45,964 bases of DNA from an uncultured Candidatus Saccharibacteria bacterium (GTDB taxonomy: Bacteria; Patescibacteriota; Saccharimonadia; Saccharimonadales; Saccharimonadaceae), in the NCBI GenBank assembly GCA_938042055.1, contig CALIRX010000007.1:1-45964 (forward strand), read 5' to 3'. The notes under the pieces were generated by a model. The model did no database searches and had not been told where the DNA came from. It saw only the letters and a list, made by a program, of their open reading frames with translations. Both the position numbers and the translations under genes were made by a program. Below, piece by piece: positions 42,166-45,964 of this stretch. Each line of letters opens with the position of its first letter. Position 1 is the first letter of the stretch.

Positions 42166-43887
42166 TTAGCGCAGAATGAATAGTCCTGCGGCAACTAATG
42201 CTAGGATGGCGATAACACCTAAGAAGACATTAAATCCTGTGTTTGCGAGTAGGCCGCTTACGGCATTCTGAGGCTTATTAGCTGGATTATGAGCGGCAGC
42301 TGACGGATTTCCAGGCTGAGGCTGCGGCTGTGGTTGTGGTTGTACTGCCCTAGGGATCGCTGATGTGTCAATAGCCAGAGTACCGCTAAACACAGCTTGA
42401 AGTCTTCCTATGACGGTTATCCCGTTTACCCAAGAAACATTCAAAATAGGGGATGCTCCGTTGGCTGGTAGCGATAGTATATGAACTTTTCCAATAGTTT
42501 CTGTATCGTTGATGACATCTTCTGAGTGAAATATATAAAATGGACTTCCCGTGATATCTCTCATTGGTGAAACAAATGATTTGTCGTTAGGCTTAACAGT
42601 AGTCCGCTGATCTTCAAGATGTAGGGAAGTTAGGGATGTTAATCCAGCTAGCGGACTTATGTCGGTGATGGCATTCTCTTTTAGAGACAGGGTCTTTAGA
42701 GAAGTTAGACCGGATAGTGGGCTTAGATCTGAGATTGAGTTGTGGTTTAATGACAAATTCTTAAGGTTTTTGGCAGCTTCTATTCCAGTTAGGCTGGTAA
42801 TGTTTGAGTTGTCCAGGTTAAGATCTGTCAATTTTTCTAGCTCTACGTCAGTAATTTTTTGATTTTCTGTACGAGTTGTGCCAAGTTTTTCTCCCAGTTT
42901 TTTATTAAGTAGTTTACGTAGCTCTGTATCTTTTACTTCAATCTCTTTAGGTTGTCGTCTTTGGTATATACGAACGTAGTCGACTGACATAGTTGCAGGG
43001 AATGTGCCTGGTTCTTCTGCTACGACATTGTAAGCATTCGACCATTTACCACCAGGACCGTCGATATAAGTACCGCCAATTGCCATGTTAAGACGCAGGA
43101 AGAATGGTACGTCGAATGGTCCGTGCGGTGTGTTTGCGGCATTTGGTTGACCAAATCCTTCAACTGTATGATAGCTTTTTCCATCAATGAAGTATTCTAG
43201 CTTTCCTTCGGTCCATTTTACTCCATATGTATGCCAGTCAGTAGTATTTGAAAAGCCTGCCGGTAGGTCCGATTTGTGGCTATTCTTGTGTGTCTTATTG
43301 GTTATGGATTTTCCCCAGTGTGCATCCGCGGCAGCATAATCCAAATCAGAACCCTTTGTTTCTACGATGTCGATTTCACCATTCATAGGCCACCCGTCAC
43401 CGTATCTTTTTACGTTAGGGCTCATCCAGAATGCTGGCCAGGTACTTTTATTATTTGGCATTTTTATGCGAGCTTCAAAATATCCGTAAGTCCAAGCTTG
43501 TTTATCTTTTGTTTCTACGAATCCAGAAGTAAAATCTTTATTTTTACCCTTATTACAGGTTACGCCTGGTTTATATAGACCGATCAGATTCAGGCTACCT
43601 CCACTGACGTTTATATTTTCCGCGGATTCTGTATAGCACCCCTGAACCTCACTAGCGTTCCAGCCTCCTATGTATGGAGACCATACATCCGTATCTAATG
43701 AATCTCCATTAAATTCATCTGACCAGACTTTCTCATATTCACTATCTGTTGGCGGATATGGACTTCCTGCGCCTTTAGCGTTATCTATAGGCAGGGCGAC
43801 TAACGACCCACCGATAATAACTGCAGCGGTCATTAATCCAGCTACCGCCTTAAGTCTTGTATTCAAAAAACGTTTTTTTATTAACAT
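42166..43887 (-). CDS. Wall-anchored GH16 glucanase with leucine-rich repeats
   Basis: 573 residues. Signal peptide 1-40; GH16 beta-glucanase domain about 50-310 with the catalytic motif EIDIVE (nucleophile E171, D173, acid/base E176); an internalin-like leucine-rich repeat block about 340-440 (LTSLTGIEAAKNLKNLSLNH); a beta-rich segment; a Pro/Gln linker; then LANTG at 547-551, a hydrophobic helix and a terminal Arg. The end resembles an LPXTG sortase signal, though the final basic tail is a single residue. It should hydrolyse beta-1,3 or mixed-linkage glucan at the cell surface. GGGAGAG lies upstream of the ATG. Confidence 0.85.
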   Translation of the reverse strand: MLIKKRFLNTRLKAVAGLMTAAVIIGGSLVALPIDNAKGAGSPYPPTDSEYEKVWSDEFNGDSLDTDVWSPYIGGWNASEVQGCYTESAENINVSGGSLNLIGLYKPGVTCNKGKNKDFTSGFVETKDKQAWTYGYFEARIKMPNNKSTWPAFWMSPNVKRYGDGWPMNGEIDIVETKGSDLDYAAADAHWGKSITNKTHKNSHKSDLPAGFSNTTDWHTYGVKWTEGKLEYFIDGKSYHTVEGFGQPNAANTPHGPFDVPFFLRLNMAIGGTYIDGPGGKWSNAYNVVAEEPGTFPATMSVDYVRIYQRRQPKEIEVKDTELRKLLNKKLGEKLGTTRTENQKITDVELEKLTDLNLDNSNITSLTGIEAAKNLKNLSLNHNSISDLSPLSGLTSLKTLSLKENAITDISPLAGLTSLTSLHLEDQRTTVKPNDKSFVSPMRDITGSPFYIFHSEDVINDTETIGKVHILSLPANGASPILNVSWVNGITVIGRLQAVFSGTLAIDTSAIPRAVQPQPQPQPQPGNPSAAAHNPANKPQNAVSGLLANTGFNVFLGVIAILALVAAGLFILR

Positions 43888-43923
43888 TTTTTTATCTCTC
43901 CCAATATTTTGATATTTAACATC

Positions 43924-43952
43924 ACTATAACAATAAGCGGAATAAAAGTAAA
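43924..43952 (-). promoter_or_regulatory. Promoter of the anchored GH16 gene
   Basis: Minus strand TTTACT (43947-43952), 17 bases, TATAGT (43924-43929). The spacer is nearly the same as in the paralogous gene (shared TTTATT, GCTT and TTGT blocks), so promoter and gene were duplicated together. The leader is about 30 bases with a Shine-Dalgarno sequence. Confidence 0.65.
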
Positions 43953-44021
43953 GTTTAATATGTAGCTATTTTAACAACAGAAATATAGAGGTGTCGAATA
44001 CTGAAGTTTCAGGTTGAAATA

Positions 44022-44056
44022 AAAAATTGCCACCCCATAATGAGATGACAATTTTT
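44022..44056. terminator. Terminator between the two GH16 genes
   Basis: AAAAATTGCCA (44022-44032) pairs with TGACAATTTTT (44046-44056) with one mismatch; on the minus strand it follows the upstream GH16 gene with a T run. The two paralogues are therefore separately transcribed. Confidence 0.65.
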
Positions 44057-44075
44057 CTGTAAACGCCTAAGCTAA

Positions 44076-45323
44076 TTAGCGATTAATAGTTAGGTTTACT
44101 GATTTTAGAGATTTGATGTTGGAAACCGCTCTTAGGTCGAAGACAGAATTGTTCTTAAGAGATAAAGTCTTAAGGTTTTTAGCTGCTTCTAATCCTGTTA
44201 GATCGTGAATCTTTTCTGCTTCTGATGCGTTGTCGGCTGCATCTAGGTTAAGATCTGTCAATTTTTCCAACTCTACGTCAGTAATTTTTTGATCGTCTTT
44301 ACGATTAGTACTAAGTGCTGCTGACAGGTTTTTATTAAGTTGAGCGCGCAAGTTATTGTCTGGTACGTTAACTTCTTTAGCTGTTCGCCTTTCGTATACG
44401 CGGACGTAATCGATTGACATAGTTGCCGGGAATGACTTTGGATATTCAGCTAGAGCGTTGTAGGCATTTGACCACTTGCTACCATTGCCGTCAATGTAAT
44501 CACCGCCAATTGCCAAGTTAAGTCGTAGAAAGAACGGCTTGTCGAATGGGCCGTAAGGTGTGTTTGCTGCGTTTGGCCACCTAAAACTACTGACGGTATG
44601 GAACTTTACGCCGTCAATGTAATATTCCAATTTTCCTTCAGTCCATTTTACGCCGTAAGTGTGCCACTGAGTAGTGTCTTTAAATCCAGCTGGCAATTTT
44701 TTACCTTGGGCGTGCTTCTTGTATCCTGGTGAGATTCCCCAGTGAGCATCTGCTGCCGCGTAATCTAAATTAGAACCTTTAGTCTCTACGATGTCAATTT
44801 CACCACTGCGAGGCCAACTACCATATGTAGATTCGTTAGGGCTCATCCAAAATGCTGGCCAAGTACTCTTATTATTTGGCATTTTTATACGAGCTTCAAT
44901 ATATCCGTAGGTCCAAAATTTTTTGCCCTTCGTTTCTACGAATCCAGAGGTGAAATTGCCGCTTTTTTCATTGCCACTACACTTTTCGCCTGGCTTGTAT
45001 AGTCCAACTATATTTAGGTTGCCGTTTTTGACATTGACATTCTCTTCTCTATCTCTATAGCAACTTTGAACGTGGTTTGCACCCCATCCGCCGCTACGTA
45101 CATTCCAGGACTCTCTATCCAATGATGTGCCGTCAAACTCGTCGCGCCAAACAGGCTCTTGATTCCAGTTGGCGCTATCATTTAGTGGATAATCATCACT
45201 AACAGTATTCTTAGCTTGTACGGTTGGCAAGGTAAGTAGTGATCCACTGACAACTAATCCAGCTATCATTATGCCGGTTAATATTTTAACTTTTGTATTT
45301 AAAAAGCGTTTTCTTATTAACAT
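44076..45323 (-). CDS. Secreted GH16 glucanase with short leucine-rich repeat tail
   Basis: 415 residues, clear paralogue of the downstream gene through the signal peptide, GH16 domain (EIDIVE, E175/D177/E180) and the start of the leucine-rich repeats. It stops after about two repeats (SLKNNSVFDLRAVSNIKSLKSVNL), with no linker, LANTG or membrane helix. So it should be released rather than anchored. AAGGGGAG precedes the ATG. Either an older truncation or a purposeful soluble partner; the terminator right after its stop and its own promoter suggest that it is functional. Confidence 0.85.
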   Translation of the reverse strand: MLIRKRFLNTKVKILTGIMIAGLVVSGSLLTLPTVQAKNTVSDDYPLNDSANWNQEPVWRDEFDGTSLDRESWNVRSGGWGANHVQSCYRDREENVNVKNGNLNIVGLYKPGEKCSGNEKSGNFTSGFVETKGKKFWTYGYIEARIKMPNNKSTWPAFWMSPNESTYGSWPRSGEIDIVETKGSNLDYAAADAHWGISPGYKKHAQGKKLPAGFKDTTQWHTYGVKWTEGKLEYYIDGVKFHTVSSFRWPNAANTPYGPFDKPFFLRLNLAIGGDYIDGNGSKWSNAYNALAEYPKSFPATMSIDYVRVYERRTAKEVNVPDNNLRAQLNKNLSAALSTNRKDDQKITDVELEKLTDLNLDAADNASEAEKIHDLTGLEAAKNLKTLSLKNNSVFDLRAVSNIKSLKSVNLTINR

Positions 45324-45353
45324 ACACTCCCCTTAAATTTATGTTAGACACCA

Positions 45354-45382
45354 ATTATAACAACAAGCATAATAAAAATAAA
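45354..45382 (-). promoter_or_regulatory. Promoter of the secreted GH16 gene
   Basis: Minus strand TTTATT (45377-45382), 17 bases, TATAAT (45354-45359), followed by a leader of about 25 bases that includes AAGGGGAG. Confidence 0.65.
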
Positions 45383-45463
45383 AGAAGGATAGTCAATTTT
45401 ACAGCAAAATTAAAGAATGCTCGTTTATCATAATAACCATCACTAACCAGAGAAAGGAATATT

Positions 45464-45739
45464 ATGAATAAAGTTCAATCAAAAGAAGTTAATTTAACAA
45501 CAAACGAGGCGTTAATTTTACAACAAATCTATGAAGATGGCGGCGATGACGTCGTAGTTTTGGCTGGGCAAGTTGGATTATCGCGTCGAACAGTAATGAA
45601 TATTTTGGCGGATTTGCGTCGTAAAGGTTTGATGGCGATTGATCAGATATACGGTAACGCGTGGGTGCGATTAACGGCACGCGGCAAACGGTTAGTTCAG
45701 AAAATTTGGCCAGAAGCACAAATGATAGCGATGTGTTAG
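45464..45739 (+). CDS. Winged-helix DNA-binding protein
   Basis: 91 residues forming a compact winged-helix domain: helix-turn-helix at about 33-60 (VLAGQVGLSRRTVMNILADL) and a wing (IYGNAWVRLTARGKRLV). It looks like a MarR/DeoR-type small regulator without sensor domain. AGAAAGGA precedes the ATG. It lies divergent from the GH16 gene and upstream of a response regulator, so either could be its target. Confidence 0.75.
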   Translation: MNKVQSKEVNLTTNEALILQQIYEDGGDDVVVLAGQVGLSRRTVMNILADLRRKGLMAIDQIYGNAWVRLTARGKRLVQKIWPEAQMIAMC

Positions 45740-45765
45740 TGTGTGAAATTGTTGAGATATAAAGG

Positions 45766-45771
45766 TATAAT
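45766..45771 (+). promoter_or_regulatory. -10 box of the response regulator, six bases from the start codon
   Basis: TATAAT at 45766-45771; the GTG start begins at 45778 after six bases and without a Shine-Dalgarno sequence, again predicting a leaderless mRNA. Confidence 0.55.
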
Positions 45772-45777
45772 ATATCT

Positions 45778-45964
45778 GTGAGAGTTTTACTGATTGAAGA
45801 TGACGTTACGATTGCTCGACTATTAAAAGAAGGGTTGGAAGACGAGTCGTACGCGGTTGATGTGGTGAATGATGGCAGCGAAGGTTATCGAACTGCTGTC
45901 GCCGATGATTATGATGTTATTATTTTGGATATAATGTTGCCAGAAATGAATGGCTATGAAGTTT
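45778..45964 (+). CDS. OmpR-type response regulator, N-terminal part (runs off the window)
   Basis: 62 residues are visible, from GTG: RVLLIEDDVTIARLLKEGL, with the acidic pair at 8-9 and the likely phosphorylated Asp in VIILDIMLPEMNG. This is the receiver domain of a two-component regulator, most likely OmpR/PhoB class from the MLPEMNGYEV run. The output domain and the partner kinase lie beyond the end of the window. Confidence 0.9.
   Translation, partial: MRVLLIEDDVTIARLLKEGLEDESYAVDVVNDGSEGYRTAVADDYDVIILDIMLPEMNGYEV

Noticed and set aside
1..45964. TGA recoded to glycine as in SR1/Gracilibacteria
   Set aside because: TGA ends several genes at natural C-termini, including ATGA overlaps, and no family protein needs TGA read-through.
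1..45964. CRISPR arrays, insertion sequences or transposases
   Set aside because: No regularly spaced repeats with unique spacers, no transposase motifs and no terminal inverted repeats were seen.

Overview
The window looks like a chromosomal segment around the replication origin of an episymbiotic Saccharibacteria (TM7, Patescibacteria) cell. This is inferred from the compact AT-rich genes, a PrgI/VirB4 secretion locus loaded with peptidoglycan hydrolases, monoderm-type surface proteins, and a short dnaA/dnaN | rpmH-rnpA-yidC-jag origin block without recF or gyrB. TGA acts as a stop (ATGA overlaps at 22231-22234 and 28379-28382), which argues against the TGA-recoding SR1/Gracilibacteria. The assignment rests on gene content and style, not on any search.

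Layout. (1) 1-9408, plus strand: a type IV secretion-like operon. It holds a C-terminal fragment of an unknown protein, a PrgI family membrane protein, a VirB4 split into an N-terminal domain protein and an ATPase, a 1001-residue membrane protein ending in an M15 peptidase, a secreted transglycosylase plus NlpC/P60-like protein, and a PEGA-like membrane protein. (2) 9405-14287: the origin block, with dnaN and dnaA on the minus strand and rpmH, rnpA, yidC and jag on the plus strand. DnaA boxes lie both upstream of dnaA and between dnaA and dnaN. (3) 14268-37982: a large surface-glycan region. It carries GtrA and several GT2/GT4 glycosyltransferases, a Wzm/Wzt ABC exporter, a two-gene secreted repeat-protein unit, a large polytopic membrane protein, a decayed spot (DegT N-terminus abutting a membrane-protein C-terminus), a frameshifted SMR-like gene, dTDP-rhamnose synthesis (rmlBCD and rmlA in separate transcription units), a cytidylyltransferase-like gene, and a ligase/WbaP/GT4/GT4 operon. 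(4) 38017-42101: a LexA-like DNA-binding protein without protease, tRNA-Asn(GTT), an orphan gene, a GT2-GT39 fusion and a Gly/Ser/Gln-rich membrane protein. (5) 42166-45964: two tandem GH16 glucanase paralogues with leucine-rich repeats, a winged-helix regulator and the start of an OmpR-type response regulator.

How it fits together (inference): the secretion operon could breach the wall of a bacterial host and move material across. The glycan region would build a rhamnose-containing surface polymer exported by Wzm/Wzt and possibly transferred by the ligase-like protein. The GH16-LRR and repeat proteins are the exposed surface and secreted effectors. A recurrent signal is a -10 box about 6 bases from the start codon of first genes, without a Shine-Dalgarno sequence, which suggests leaderless mRNAs; downstream genes in operons mostly have a Shine-Dalgarno sequence or overlapping start/stop codons.
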